This document shows positions 8,805 through 16,663 of a DNA stretch of 33,636 bases, in pieces. The DNA comes from Dulcicalothrix desertica PCC 7102. Its GTDB lineage: Bacteria > Cyanobacteriota > Cyanobacteriia > Cyanobacteriales > Nostocaceae. The position numbers and the translations under genes are program-made. The stretch's first letter is position 1. Each line of letters opens with the position of its first letter. Where the stretch lies: contig NZ_RSCL01000039.1 in assembly GCF_003991905.1 (NCBI RefSeq), forward strand, positions 1-33,636, read 5' to 3'. The notes beneath the pieces were generated by a model that saw only the letters and a program-made list of their open reading frames with translations, made no database searches and was not told the DNA's origin.

Positions 8805-10007
8805 ATGGTGGGTATGCAAACACTCAGCAAACATTTGCTTGAAGAACTCTTAGCTTGTACGCAGTTACGCTATAGCGGTAAATTAATAATTAAATCACCA
8901 TCTGGTAACACCTGGAACTTTTACTTCAGGTTTGGTCGAATCATTTGGGCAAATGGAGGAATTCATCCATGCCGACGTTGGTATCGGCTAATGACTTATT
9001 ATTGCCCAAACATTGATATCAGTAAAATTAAAATTCGTGCTATCGATCTAGCGTTAGAACATTGGGATTACCAGTCAATTATTGCATTAGACAAAAGAAA
9101 TCAAATAGACTCAAAGCAAGTTGAAATTATTGCCGAAAGTGTTGTTCAAGAGCTATTATTCGATTTAATTCAATATAAACCTAGCAACGATTTAATTTGT
9201 ATACGGAATTCACAAGTAATTTTAGACTTAGCTGTGACTTTTACAAGTACAGATATATTTATTGAACGCGCGCAAAGTCAGTTAAAAGCTTGGACTAGCG
9301 CTGGTTTAAAAAATTGCTTTCCTGATTTGGCGCCGCAAATTCAAAAGCCAGAGGAATTAAACAAAATTGTCAGTTCAGCAGTATACAATAACTTGATAAC
9401 TTTTGTAAATGGTAAACACACACTGCGTGATTTATCAGTTCTACTAAAACAAGATTTTACTAAAATAACCGTCTCCTTACTGTCGCATATCTCAAAAGAT
9501 TTGATTCAACTTGTAACAGTACCAGATTTACCTTTCCCAGGTAGCGTCAGTCCTGAAAAAATACCTCTACAAAAGTCACAACCGAAAAATTCAACCAGCG
9601 CATTAATTGCCTGCATCGACGATAGTTCACAAGTTTGCCAAATATTAGAGCAAATAATTGTCTCAAACGGGATGAGATTTCTCAAAATTCAAGACGCAGT
9701 TCAAGCTTTACCCAAAGTAATTGAGCATAAACCAGATTTAATTTTATTAGATTTAATTATGCCCGTTGTAAATGGGTACGAAATTTGTTCTCAATTACGC
9801 CGAATTTCAGGCTTTGCTGAAACACCTATAATTATATTGACTGGTAGCGAAGGACTACTTGACCGAATGCGTGCAAAAGTTGTTGGTTCAACCGATTTTA
9901 TGACTAAACCGATTGTTGCCGATAAGATTTTAGAGACGTTAAAGAAATATCTACCAAGTCATTTATCTAATTCAATACCCGAAATTGAGTCCTTACAAGA
10001 AACTTAA
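8805..10007 (+). CDS. PatA/PixG-type response regulator (DUF4388 + receiver)
   Basis: 400 residues. The N-terminal ~240 residues carry the DUF4388/PATAN-like domain (QTLSKHLLEELL...YSGKLIIKS...WNFYFRFGRIIWANGGIHPCRRWYR) seen in PatA, PixG and TaxP1 proteins of cyanobacteria. The C-terminal ~120 residues are a CheY-like receiver with the acidic pair (CIDDSS), the phospho-acceptor Asp in LILLDLIMP, the conserved T in ILTGS and K in MTKPI. These regulators control phototaxis, pilus function or heterocyst pattern; which one applies cannot be told. Start ATG 8805 or 8814 (MQTLSKHLL); GGTGGG precedes the latter. No adjacent CheW/CheA genes are seen. Confidence 0.88.
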   Translation: MVGMQTLSKHLLEELLACTQLRYSGKLIIKSPSGNTWNFYFRFGRIIWANGGIHPCRRWYRLMTYYCPNIDISKIKIRAIDLALEHWDYQSIIALDKRNQIDSKQVEIIAESVVQELLFDLIQYKPSNDLICIRNSQVILDLAVTFTSTDIFIERAQSQLKAWTSAGLKNCFPDLAPQIQKPEELNKIVSSAVYNNLITFVNGKHTLRDLSVLLKQDFTKITVSLLSHISKDLIQLVTVPDLPFPGSVSPEKIPLQKSQPKNSTSALIACIDDSSQVCQILEQIIVSNGMRFLKIQDAVQALPKVIEHKPDLILLDLIMPVVNGYEICSQLRRISGFAETPIIILTGSEGLLDRMRAKVVGSTDFMTKPIVADKILETLKKYLPSHLSNSIPEIESLQET

Positions 10008-10035
10008 CAACAAAAACTCAAATTATTTGATGGGT

Positions 10036-10060
10036 TGTAGCACAGGCATCCTGCCTGTGC
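10036..10060. repeat. Hairpin GCACAGGCA-TCC-TGCCTGTGC
   Basis: A perfect 9-bp stem with a 3-nt loop, about 30 nt after the stop codon of the response regulator, followed by AT-rich sequence. It is either a repeat-derived terminator or a dispersed palindrome. A CCACAGAGTTCACAGAGGT motif, another common cyanobacterial repeat, follows at about 10081-10099. Confidence 0.6.
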
Positions 10061-10161
10061 AATAGATATAATTATATTTACCACAGAGTTCACAGAGGTA
10101 AGAGCTAATAAAGTTAGAGCTATCGGCGCCTACTCCTTAAGATTATTGTCGTGCAATACTA

Positions 10162-10287
10162 TTATATTGCGGGACGATTAACTCGAATTACCTTACTTTC
10201 TAAAGTATCTTCTGCACAAATTGCATCATTTATACGTATAGCAAGTCTGTATAAGTTGTTATTATCGGTGCAGGCAATAATATCCAT
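10162..10287 (-). CDS. Small ORF, possible gene remnant (41 aa)
   Basis: ATG 10287 to TAA 10162 encodes 41 residues ending ...NLYRLAIRINDAICAEDTLESKVIRVNRPAI. The composition looks like real protein, an amphipathic helix followed by a basic tail, so this may be the 3' end of a degraded gene. I do not recognise the family. A second short frame just upstream (MYKINTVIEKDGYY) resembles the start of a HicB-like antitoxin but breaks off at once. Located downstream of hemW on the same strand. Confidence 0.25.
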   Translation of the reverse strand: MDIIACTDNNNLYRLAIRINDAICAEDTLESKVIRVNRPAI

Positions 10288-10322
10288 CTTTTTCTATAAC
10301 AGTATTAATTTTATACATTTAA

Positions 10323-11507
10323 TTATTCTCCTAGTTTCTCAAACAAGCGTGCTAAGACTACATTAGAAAACAAAAATCCTTCGGGGTCAGTTAATCGTAA
10401 TCTTTCTGCTTCGACTATAACCCAGCCTTCATTAATATATGGCTGTAATATCTTTAATATCTCTTCTTGTTTCTCCAAGCCAAATTCTTGCTTTATTTTG
10501 TCTAAACTAACTCCCTCAGCTAGCCTCAACCCTAGCATTAATGTATCTAATAACACTTCTGATGGTGGTGTTACTTCGCAATCGACTACTGCATCGGCTT
10601 CTACCCAAGCGTAATATTCTTTGGTTTTACGTGGACGAGTAAAGCGTTTACCTTCTACATAACTTGCGGCGCCCATTCCAAAGCCATAATAAGGACGATT
10701 TTCCCAATAAACTCGATTATGGCGACATTGGTGTCCGGGTTGTGCGTAGTTGGAAATTTCGTAATGTGAAAACCCGGCGCCTGTTAAGATTTTTTGTGCC
10801 ATTCGGTACATGTTAACTGTAGCTTCATCCGTAGGTAAGGGTTTATCACCAGGTTGGTAATAACGTCCAAAAGCAGTTCCCGGTTCGATGGTGAGGTCAT
10901 ATATAGATATATGGGTAGGCGCCAAAGAAATAGCTTTCTCTAAAGACTCTTGCCACATCTCTAAAGTTTGCTTCGGTAAACCCGATATTAAATCAATACT
11001 AAATTCAGGAACATTGACTTTGTGTATCAGGTCAGCAGCAGCGTAAATATCCGAGACAGTGTGCGCGCGTCCACACAATTTTAGTAATTCTTCTTGAAAT
11101 GCTTGTACTCCAAAGCTAAAACGGTTAACACCTGCGCCCTTGTAACCTTCAATATGTTCTAAATCAAAAGTACCAGGGTCAATTTCCATAGAAATTTCTA
11201 CCTCTGTGGAAATACCAAACTTAGAGTCAAGAATTGCTATGATGCACTTTAACTGCTCAGTAGATAAAAGTGAAGGAGTACCACCACCAAAAAAAATTGT
11301 CTGCAAAGGCTGACTTTGTACTGATGTAAGGGCAATTTCCTGACACAGTACCTCAACGTAATGCGAAATCGTACCAGAAGTTTCACCGCGTTGCTTGTCT
11401 CCGACAACTGAAATTGGAAAATCGCAGTAAAAGCATCGGCGCCGACAAAACGGAATGTGTACGTAAGCTGCCCGTGGAATGCTGGAAATAACTACTTCTG
11501 TGTCCAT
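10323..11507 (-). CDS. hemW: Radical SAM heme chaperone HemW
   Basis: 394 residues. The radical SAM cluster motif C21-x3-C25-x2-C28 (CRRRCFYCDF) is preceded by AAYVHIPF. Next come FFGGGTPSLL, then EISMEIDPGTFD, and GVNRFSFGVQAFQEELL with RAHT. The C-terminal HemN-like domain contains NRVYWENRPYYGFGMGAASY. These are hallmarks of HemW (formerly 'HemN-like'), which delivers heme to respiratory proteins and lacks the extra N-terminal residues of true HemN. No strong Shine-Dalgarno. It is probably not part of the STM4011-4015 island, since the STM4012 radical SAM protein is a different HemN relative. Confidence 0.92.
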   Translation of the reverse strand: MDTEVVISSIPRAAYVHIPFCRRRCFYCDFPISVVGDKQRGETSGTISHYVEVLCQEIALTSVQSQPLQTIFFGGGTPSLLSTEQLKCIIAILDSKFGISTEVEISMEIDPGTFDLEHIEGYKGAGVNRFSFGVQAFQEELLKLCGRAHTVSDIYAAADLIHKVNVPEFSIDLISGLPKQTLEMWQESLEKAISLAPTHISIYDLTIEPGTAFGRYYQPGDKPLPTDEATVNMYRMAQKILTGAGFSHYEISNYAQPGHQCRHNRVYWENRPYYGFGMGAASYVEGKRFTRPRKTKEYYAWVEADAVVDCEVTPPSEVLLDTLMLGLRLAEGVSLDKIKQEFGLEKQEEILKILQPYINEGWVIVEAERLRLTDPEGFLFSNVVLARLFEKLGE

Positions 11508-11805
11508 TAGGGTTTACTCATTCGGGGATCAAATTCAAATTAAATTGCAAAGATTTATAAACTATTAAATAAACAAGAAATATGAGTGTAAATTTACATT
11601 TATTTATAGCTTAATAACAAAAAGATAAAGAATATAAACAGTATTACTATTCAGTTATAATATATTTACATACTATTATCTTAATTTTCTAGTAAGTACG
11701 TAAGTATAAATTTTGTCATAGGTTATGAGTTAATATCAGTAACAAAGAACCTATGAGAAATACTCAGTTCGATTGAGTTGTACACCAGGAAACCAGTGTA
11801 ACCAC
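11508..11805. other. AT-rich divergent intergenic region
   Basis: A gap of about 300 bp between the divergent hemW and PIN/TRAM genes. Very AT-rich, with one inverted pair, CATAGGTT near 11719 and AACCTATG near 11750. A similar arrangement, AGGTAT...ACCTAT, occurs at about 13883-13911. No convincing ORF; it probably holds both promoters. Confidence 0.4.
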
Positions 11806-12882
11806 ATGCTAGATGCCATTATTATTTTCTCATTCATCCTGGCAGCAGCGGGGGTAGGGTTCTTTAGTATCGACTTACTACCCGACGGGGCACTAAGTCG
11901 AGTCTCAAATATAGAAGCTTTACGCTTTGTTACTGCCGCATTTGCCGCTATTATTGGCGGTGCGATTGGTCTTAGAATTCAAACGGGTTATCGTCGTCTC
12001 GAAGCCCAAGTTCGTGATATGGCTCCAGAAGCAATAGTAACGCGCGCAATCGGCTTGATTGTGGGCTTGCTACTTGCTAACTTAATGCTGGCGCCACTAT
12101 TTTTACTTCCCATACCTCCTGACTTTGGATTTATTAAACCATTGGTAGCAGTAGTTGGTAGTATTGTACTAGCTTATACTGGTATGAACTTAGCCGACAG
12201 CCACGGACGAGGATTAATTAGATTTATTAATCCCAACAGTGTCGGAGCGTTGGTAGTAGAAGGGACACTAAAACCCGCTGGCACCAAAGTTTTAGACACA
12301 AGCTGTATTATTGATGGTCGTATTGAAGCACTCTTAGAAACAGGGTTTTTAGAAGGCGCCATAATAGTACCACAATTTGTACTACAGGAATTGCAGCAAG
12401 TCGCCGACGCAAGCAAAGACCAAAAGCGAGTACGAGGAAGACGCGGACTAGAAATTCTCAACCGCATTCGAGAAACTTATCCAGAAAGGATAATTATAAA
12501 TTCCTCAGACTATGACGATATAGCAACCGTCGATGCCAAGTTAGTCAAGTTCGCGCAAGAAATCAACGGAACATTGTTAACGAACGATTACAATTTATCC
12601 AAAGTTGCTAGCGTTCAGAAAGTACCAGTACTCAACGTCAACGACTTAGTTAACGCAGTACGTCCCAGTTACTTGCCCGGAGACAACATCGACATCAAAA
12701 TTCTCAAAGAAGGAAAAGAACCAAGTCAAGGTATAGGTTATCTCGACGATGGCACAATGGTAGTCGTCGAAGAAGGTAGTCCTTTTGTAGGTGGCGAAGT
12801 TCGCGTCATCGTCACCAGCGCACTACAAACATCCGCAGGAAGAATGATTTTCGCCAAACCTCAAGCATCTGCTTTTGCGTAA
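11806..12882 (+). CDS. PIN/TRAM domain membrane protein
   Basis: About 358 residues from ATG 11806 (MLDAIIIFSF). The frame is open 11 codons further upstream, but that extension is unlike the family. The first ~130 residues hold three to four membrane segments (FILAAAGVGFFSIDLL, VTAAFAAIIGGAIGL, AIGLIVGLLLANLMLAPLFLL, LVAVVGSIVLAYTGM). A PIN nuclease domain follows with acidic residues (VLDTSCIIDGRI; VPQFVLQELQQVAD; LLTNDYNLSKVA). A C-terminal TRAM domain follows (IKEGKEPSQGIGYLDDGTMVVVE...VRVIVTSALQTSAGRMIFA; paraphrased at the start). This is the conserved YacL-like protein of cyanobacteria and Firmicutes. Its RNase role is inferred from the family. Confidence 0.93.
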   Translation: MLDAIIIFSFILAAAGVGFFSIDLLPDGALSRVSNIEALRFVTAAFAAIIGGAIGLRIQTGYRRLEAQVRDMAPEAIVTRAIGLIVGLLLANLMLAPLFLLPIPPDFGFIKPLVAVVGSIVLAYTGMNLADSHGRGLIRFINPNSVGALVVEGTLKPAGTKVLDTSCIIDGRIEALLETGFLEGAIIVPQFVLQELQQVADASKDQKRVRGRRGLEILNRIRETYPERIIINSSDYDDIATVDAKLVKFAQEINGTLLTNDYNLSKVASVQKVPVLNVNDLVNAVRPSYLPGDNIDIKILKEGKEPSQGIGYLDDGTMVVVEEGSPFVGGEVRVIVTSALQTSAGRMIFAKPQASAFA

Positions 12883-12925
12883 GGGAAAATAATCACACCC
12901 CAACGTAACGTAAAAAATACCTGAA

Positions 12926-12955
12926 TGTAGAGACGCGAAATTTCGCGTCTCTACA
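12926..12955. repeat. 30-bp perfect palindrome (TGTAGAGACGCGAAA arm)
   Basis: TGTAGAGACGCGAAA joined directly to its reverse complement. A sister copy with GATTAATC at the centre lies at 18469-18498. A widespread type of cyanobacterial dispersed palindrome, here about 45 nt after the PIN/TRAM stop codon. Confidence 0.85.
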
Positions 12956-13010
12956 CGTATGAATTTTACAAATAAATTAAGAATGCTACATATCGGTTAT
13001 TAATTCGTAG

Positions 13011-13035
13011 GTTGGGTCGAGGAACGAGACCCAAC
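13011..13035. repeat. Hairpin GTTGGGTC ... GACCCAAC
   Basis: 8-bp inverted arms around a 9-nt loop (GAGGAACGA), downstream of both the plus-strand PIN/TRAM gene and the minus-strand orphan pair. A dispersed cyanobacterial repeat and a possible bidirectional terminator. Confidence 0.65.
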
Positions 13036-13071
13036 ATCTAATGTTCTTATCCTTATATCTTTCGCTCTGCA

Positions 13072-13407
13072 TCAGTTAGGTAAAGATGCTACAAGCTTTT
13101 TATGCTCATTTAATAGCTTTATAAAATAGCCTGTAATAAAGTTGAATTCTATCTCATTGCCAGATTCTGATACTTCATAGGATACTACATCTTTATGCTT
13201 TATAGTAAAATCATACTGTTCCGTATCTGTATACATTACTTCAACAGTATAATCTCCATTGACTGCTTCTAGCATCCAATAATTGTATTGTGGCGTACTT
13301 TGATTATAAAACTCACATTTCCATGTTTTTTCCTTGATACCTAAACAGATTTTCTCCAAGGTTTTTTCAAATACTACAAGTCTGTTGTTAGTAGCTTGAT
13401 TAGTCAT
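13072..13407 (-). CDS. Hypothetical protein, paralogue of upstream gene
   Basis: 111 residues, family unknown. It shares an overall pattern with the gene directly upstream: LEK(I/V)...GI..(K/G)TW....Y, then EA(V/I)NG(D/S)Y(T/S)V, then a C-terminal LLNE(H/Y)...LPN. It reads as a small soluble alpha/beta protein rich in aromatic residues. The two genes are separated by only 2 nt, so they are almost certainly co-transcribed. No GGCGCC palindromes occur in this pair, unlike the flanking genes, which may indicate more recent arrival. Confidence 0.6.
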   Translation of the reverse strand: MTNQATNNRLVVFEKTLEKICLGIKEKTWKCEFYNQSTPQYNYWMLEAVNGDYTVEVMYTDTEQYDFTIKHKDVVSYEVSESGNEIEFNFITGYFIKLLNEHKKLVASLPN

Positions 13408-13409
13408 AA

Positions 13410-13802
13410 TTAATTAGGAAGTTGATTTACTATATCTAAAGCTAATAATGCCTTTGCCTGTTCGCATGAATCTTTTAAAGCTATCCAATATTCATTTAGT
13501 AAAGCTTTCAATGAATCAACATTACTAGGTGGATTAGCTGCAATATTAATTAATACTTCTTCATCGTTTTTCACTATTATATAATAATAATAGAGTGAGA
13601 AAGCACATAAATCAAACCCAAAATTTACAGAATAAGAGCCATTAATAGCTTCTCCATAATAGTAGGACTGACTAATCTCATCATTTGTCTCTAATCCATA
13701 CTTGTAGTGCCATGTCCCTTGCGAAATTCCGTTTCTTACCTTTTCAAGAACTGCTTCAATTAAAGAACTCCATGATTCGTTATTATTAGTTAAAGAAATC
13801 AT
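13410..13802 (-). CDS. Hypothetical protein, first of a paralogous pair
   Basis: 130 residues from ATG 13802 (MISLTNNNESW); a GTG at 13811 would add three. Tandem paralogue of the following gene (see the shared GI.QGTWHYKY and EAINGSYSVNF segments). A tyrosine-rich stretch (LYYYYIIV) sits mid-protein. I cannot assign a family. It lies downstream of, and on the same strand as, the VLGG/HEAT block, but 235 nt of degraded sequence separates them. Confidence 0.6.
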   Translation of the reverse strand: MISLTNNNESWSSLIEAVLEKVRNGISQGTWHYKYGLETNDEISQSYYYGEAINGSYSVNFGFDLCAFSLYYYYIIVKNDEEVLINIAANPPSNVDSLKALLNEYWIALKDSCEQAKALLALDIVNQLPN

Positions 13803-13909
13803 ACTAAGCACCGAGAATATCTAGAAATTTTTAGGACATATTAAATTAACAGAGGGAAAAACCCAAGAAAGTAACCTACTTAGGTATAAGTTATATTAGC
13901 AACAAACCT

Positions 13910-14036
13910 ATGAGTTCAGCCTCCGTAAAAACAACAATATTAGGCGGAAAGTAAGATTACGCCGTACTACACAATTTTTTAGAGCAAAAGGTTTATGAAA
14001 CTGCTCCGTCCACTGACTGTAATACTAAGTCTAAGA
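13910..14036. pseudogene. Degraded coding remnants
   Basis: On plus, a 14-codon ORF (MSSASVKTTILGGK, stop at 13952-13954) continues in frame past the stop as DYAVLHNFLEQKVYETAPST, as if one codon had mutated to TAA. On minus, the sequence just beyond the end of the next HEAT gene reads ILRLSITVSG, like the start of the TIM-barrel gene (MLGLSITAIG). That minus reading supports a duplicated and then deleted second copy of the HEAT/TIM-barrel junction. Both readings are tentative. Confidence 0.3.
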
Positions 14037-14037
14037 A

Positions 14038-14892
14038 TTATATATTATCTGTTGTTATGAGGTAGCATTTTCTATCAATAGTTCTCTCGTAGACAAAAGC
14101 AAGGCGCCTATTTACAGTAAACTCCCAAAATTTTTCAAGACGGTCAATATCAATGCTTTGCTGTAAAAATTTAAAAATTCTGTCTTGAAACTCATATTGA
14201 TCTTCATCTGGATTAATAGTGATAGATAAGCCATTATCTTTACACCATTGACTAAGTTCATTTTCATGATACAAAGCTTGATCTTCAATCATTCCATACT
14301 CTTTATCAATATCTAAAAGCCTTTCAATATGTAAGGTTTTTGCAGCTTCCTCCGCTTTATCTTTAAATATATAAATAGATGCCAACTCACAAAGACCATA
14401 ATACCAATAAGATGGTTTTTTGTTCTTTAAAATTGTAATGCTATGTTCATAACCGTCTCTATAGCCTGATTGCCGTTGATAGAACAGTCGCTGTTCATCT
14501 TTATCGCGTTCATTGATGAAATCTTTAAGTTTGTACCAGTCATCACCGTAGTAAAGTGACGAATAATAAACGCAGTAAATTTTGTCGCCTACGTTTAAAC
14601 GAATGCCTTTAGCAATTTCTGATTCTGCTTGATTTAACTGTTTTAAAATTTTATAAGCGTGGACTCTAACTTGTAACGATTTGTCTTGGAGGGCTTTAAC
14701 TAAAATATTTATTCCTTCACTACCGTAATTTGGGGAATTTGCCACAGCATCAAGACGTACTTGTTCGTTTTCAGAAGCAAAGCGTTGACGTAAGCCTTTG
14801 ATACCACCTAAAACGGCGCCACTAATTGGTGAAGGAACTTGCCCACCCAATACTGCATCAAATTGTCTTGGTTCTTCAGAGTCTTTTACCAT
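14038..14892 (-). CDS. VLGG-motif/HEAT-like repeat protein, class A (copy 3)
   Basis: About 284 residues from ATG 14892 (MVKDSEEPRQFD); the upstream extension to 14970 overlaps the conserved promoter-like block. Residues ~8-35 carry the twin motif FDAVLGG...P.P...GAVLGGIKGLRQR. A HEAT-like helical repeat (~36-85) follows, then the class A domain starting KGIRLNVGDKIYCVY, with a conserved WCK (SQWCKDNGLSI) and a C-terminal FAFVYERTIDRKCYL-like end (here RLAFVYERTIDRKCYL). It closely resembles the gene at 16664-17554. Function unknown. Probably last gene of a four-gene minus-strand block. Confidence 0.75.
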   Translation of the reverse strand: MVKDSEEPRQFDAVLGGQVPSPISGAVLGGIKGLRQRFASENEQVRLDAVANSPNYGSEGINILVKALQDKSLQVRVHAYKILKQLNQAESEIAKGIRLNVGDKIYCVYYSSLYYGDDWYKLKDFINERDKDEQRLFYQRQSGYRDGYEHSITILKNKKPSYWYYGLCELASIYIFKDKAEEAAKTLHIERLLDIDKEYGMIEDQALYHENELSQWCKDNGLSITINPDEDQYEFQDRIFKFLQQSIDIDRLEKFWEFTVNRRLAFVYERTIDRKCYLITTDNI

Positions 14893-14910
14893 AGCACTTA
14901 ACAATACTGT

Positions 14911-14930
14911 TCTATATATATAGTTCCCAC
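14911..14930 (-). promoter_or_regulatory. Conserved upstream block GTGGGAACTATATA
   Basis: On minus this reads GTGGGAACTATATATATAGA, about 20 nt before the ATG of class A copy 3. A near-identical block (GTGGGAACTATATACATAGA) precedes class A copy 1 at 17578-17597. Conservation in noncoding sequence suggests a shared promoter or operator, but recent duplication could also explain it. Confidence 0.4.
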
Positions 14931-14992
14931 ATAATATATAGAAGCATTCATCATAGTAATTAAGTACCAAATAAATTGCTTGTCTGGGTAGG

Positions 14993-15703
14993 TTACTTGT
15001 TGCTATAAAATTTACGTTTATCTAATCTTTCATATTCTGCATACTGTTTTGGCAAACTCTCGAAAGTGACAAAATAGCTGGCGCCCCATTCTTGAATACA
15101 TCCAGCAAACCATACATCAGCAGGTATCAAATCATGGGTATCAGCTTTACCCTTGTTATGGCTAAGGTGTATTTCCCCAACCTGTACAGAGTCTAAAAGT
15201 CTTAGGCAAGTTTCTTTGGTTAAATCTAAGTTACCCTGGTGCCAAATCAGAATATGAGATACATCAAGCAATAAAGGATGATTTACCAAAGTATCCAAGC
15301 TAGAACACCAGTATTCTTCTGTTGGCATAACCTCAACATATACTGGAACACTAAGAGTATCTTCCAGCTTAGATAAAGCAACCTCTAATTCATGCTTTGT
15401 TATATCTCGTTGCAAAGGAGCATGAAGTGAGAGCGCGCGTACATCATGGTTTTTGATAAACTCGGCGTATGGGCACCAGGTTTGAGGATGTTGTAAACTA
15501 AGACGTTTACGAATGCCGTCTTTGTAAAGACACGAATCGTGTAATATAAGTGGGACATTAGGGTAATCAAAGTTAATATCACAAGGACTACCAATTGCAA
15601 GTTCAAGAAAATCAAGCTGCATTGGTTGCTGGAGTGTTTGAAAAATCTCCATGCACTGACTGGTTGTGCGAAGTCCAATAGCTGTAATACTGAGTCCAAG
15701 CAT
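14993..15703 (-). CDS. TIM-barrel putative metalloenzyme (DUF692/xylose-isomerase-like)
   Basis: 236 residues with a pattern of a TIM barrel whose metal ligands sit at strand ends: E34 (FLELA), H55 (LILHDS), H94 (LSLHAP), E124 (VEVMP), D147 and H150 (LLLDVSH), H179 and H182 (EIHLSHN), D188 and H190 (ADTHD), E215. The LLLDVSH...VGEIHLSHNKGKADTHD layout recalls DUF692/MNIO enzymes, iron oxidases acting on Cys-containing peptides, but sugar-phosphate isomerase/epimerase relatives share the fold. Its ATG overlaps the TAA of the upstream HEAT gene by one base (TAATG), showing translational coupling. It probably acts on, or with, its HEAT neighbours. Substrate unknown. Confidence 0.6.
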   Translation of the reverse strand: MLGLSITAIGLRTTSQCMEIFQTLQQPMQLDFLELAIGSPCDINFDYPNVPLILHDSCLYKDGIRKRLSLQHPQTWCPYAEFIKNHDVRALSLHAPLQRDITKHELEVALSKLEDTLSVPVYVEVMPTEEYWCSSLDTLVNHPLLLDVSHILIWHQGNLDLTKETCLRLLDSVQVGEIHLSHNKGKADTHDLIPADVWFAGCIQEWGASYFVTFESLPKQYAEYERLDKRKFYSNK

Positions 15704-16593
15704 TAGATATTATCCGTTATTTTAAGGTAGCTGTCTTCTAAAATAGTTTCTTCGTGGACAAATGCAAATTTTCCTATCCCAAGTAATTCCCTAAGCTCAT
15801 CAAGTAATTGATACTGCCCGCTTTCTCTAAGATATTGTATAATCTTCTCTTGAAATTCAAATTCATCTTCATTTATCTTACTAAAGAAATTAATTGTGTG
15901 CATTTTACACCAATCAGTTATTTGTAGTTCAAAGTTTCGATAAAAGCCAGATAAATCGCTATGGCTTAATAAAAAAGCAGCTTTAGATTTTAAGAAGTTT
16001 TTCCAATTAGCATCAGTTAAATTTTTTCCTTCTAAAATTCTCATATGGATTTCATTTGCAAAGCTTTCTGCATCTTCTTTAAGGAAAAAGGTTTTTATGA
16101 ATGATGGTGATTCATCATACGCAAAATGATGTTCTTGAATTGCTTGCATTGAGTCGAGAATTGTATAGTAATCATCATCGAAATCAATTGCTGAAATATA
16201 CACTGTATAAATAATGTCGCCTGCTTTTAAGGGTATACCTTTATTAATAATGCGTTGTGTTTTATTTTGTAATAATTTACTAAAAGCTTGCTTTAACCAT
16301 TGTGGCATTCCTTTATTATTACCCTCTTGCAAATTTACTTGCGACAATATTTGATAAGCAGTTGCCCTCACATTTAATTTCGAGTTATCCGAAGCTTCAA
16401 TAAGCAAGTCTATACCAGCTTCGCCGTACTTAAGAGCATTACTCAAAGCTTGTATAATCTGTTTATCATTTCCGCTTATGTACTGCTGACGCAATCCTTG
16501 AATTCCACCTAAAACAGCAGCATCTATAGCAGGTGGAGATTGCCCACCAAGGACAACATCATATTCTCTAGGCTTTTGTGAATTATCGTTCAT
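15703..16593 (-). CDS. VLGG-motif/HEAT-like repeat protein, class A (copy 2)
   Basis: 296 residues starting MNDNSQKPREYDVVLGG. It has the twin VLGG module (VVLGGQSPPAIDAAVLGGIQGLRQQ), a HEAT-like repeat, a 25-residue linker, then the class A domain (KGIPLKAGDIIYTVYISA...) with the conserved WCK (TDWCKMHTINF) and the C-terminal KFAFVHEETI...LKITDNI. It is the most divergent of the three class A copies and the only one directly coupled (TAATG) to the TIM-barrel gene, so the pair is likely the functional unit. No known enzyme motif. Confidence 0.75.
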   Translation of the reverse strand: MNDNSQKPREYDVVLGGQSPPAIDAAVLGGIQGLRQQYISGNDKQIIQALSNALKYGEAGIDLLIEASDNSKLNVRATAYQILSQVNLQEGNNKGMPQWLKQAFSKLLQNKTQRIINKGIPLKAGDIIYTVYISAIDFDDDYYTILDSMQAIQEHHFAYDESPSFIKTFFLKEDAESFANEIHMRILEGKNLTDANWKNFLKSKAAFLLSHSDLSGFYRNFELQITDWCKMHTINFFSKINEDEFEFQEKIIQYLRESGQYQLLDELRELLGIGKFAFVHEETILEDSYLKITDNI

Positions 16594-16663
16594 ATCATCA
16601 AGCGTGAAAAATATGTTATGTAATTTAGCTTTTTAATGGGATACGGCTATTTATTGCTTTAGC

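Noticed and set aside
10151-10366. 71-codon ORF on plus
   Set aside because: Low-complexity hydrophobic translation opposite a better protein-like minus ORF and overlapping the hemW 3' end.
10323-11507. HemN-like gene as the STM4012 member of the island
   Set aside because: It has all features of ordinary HemW and lies more than 10 kb away from the STM4011/4014/4015 genes, on the other strand.
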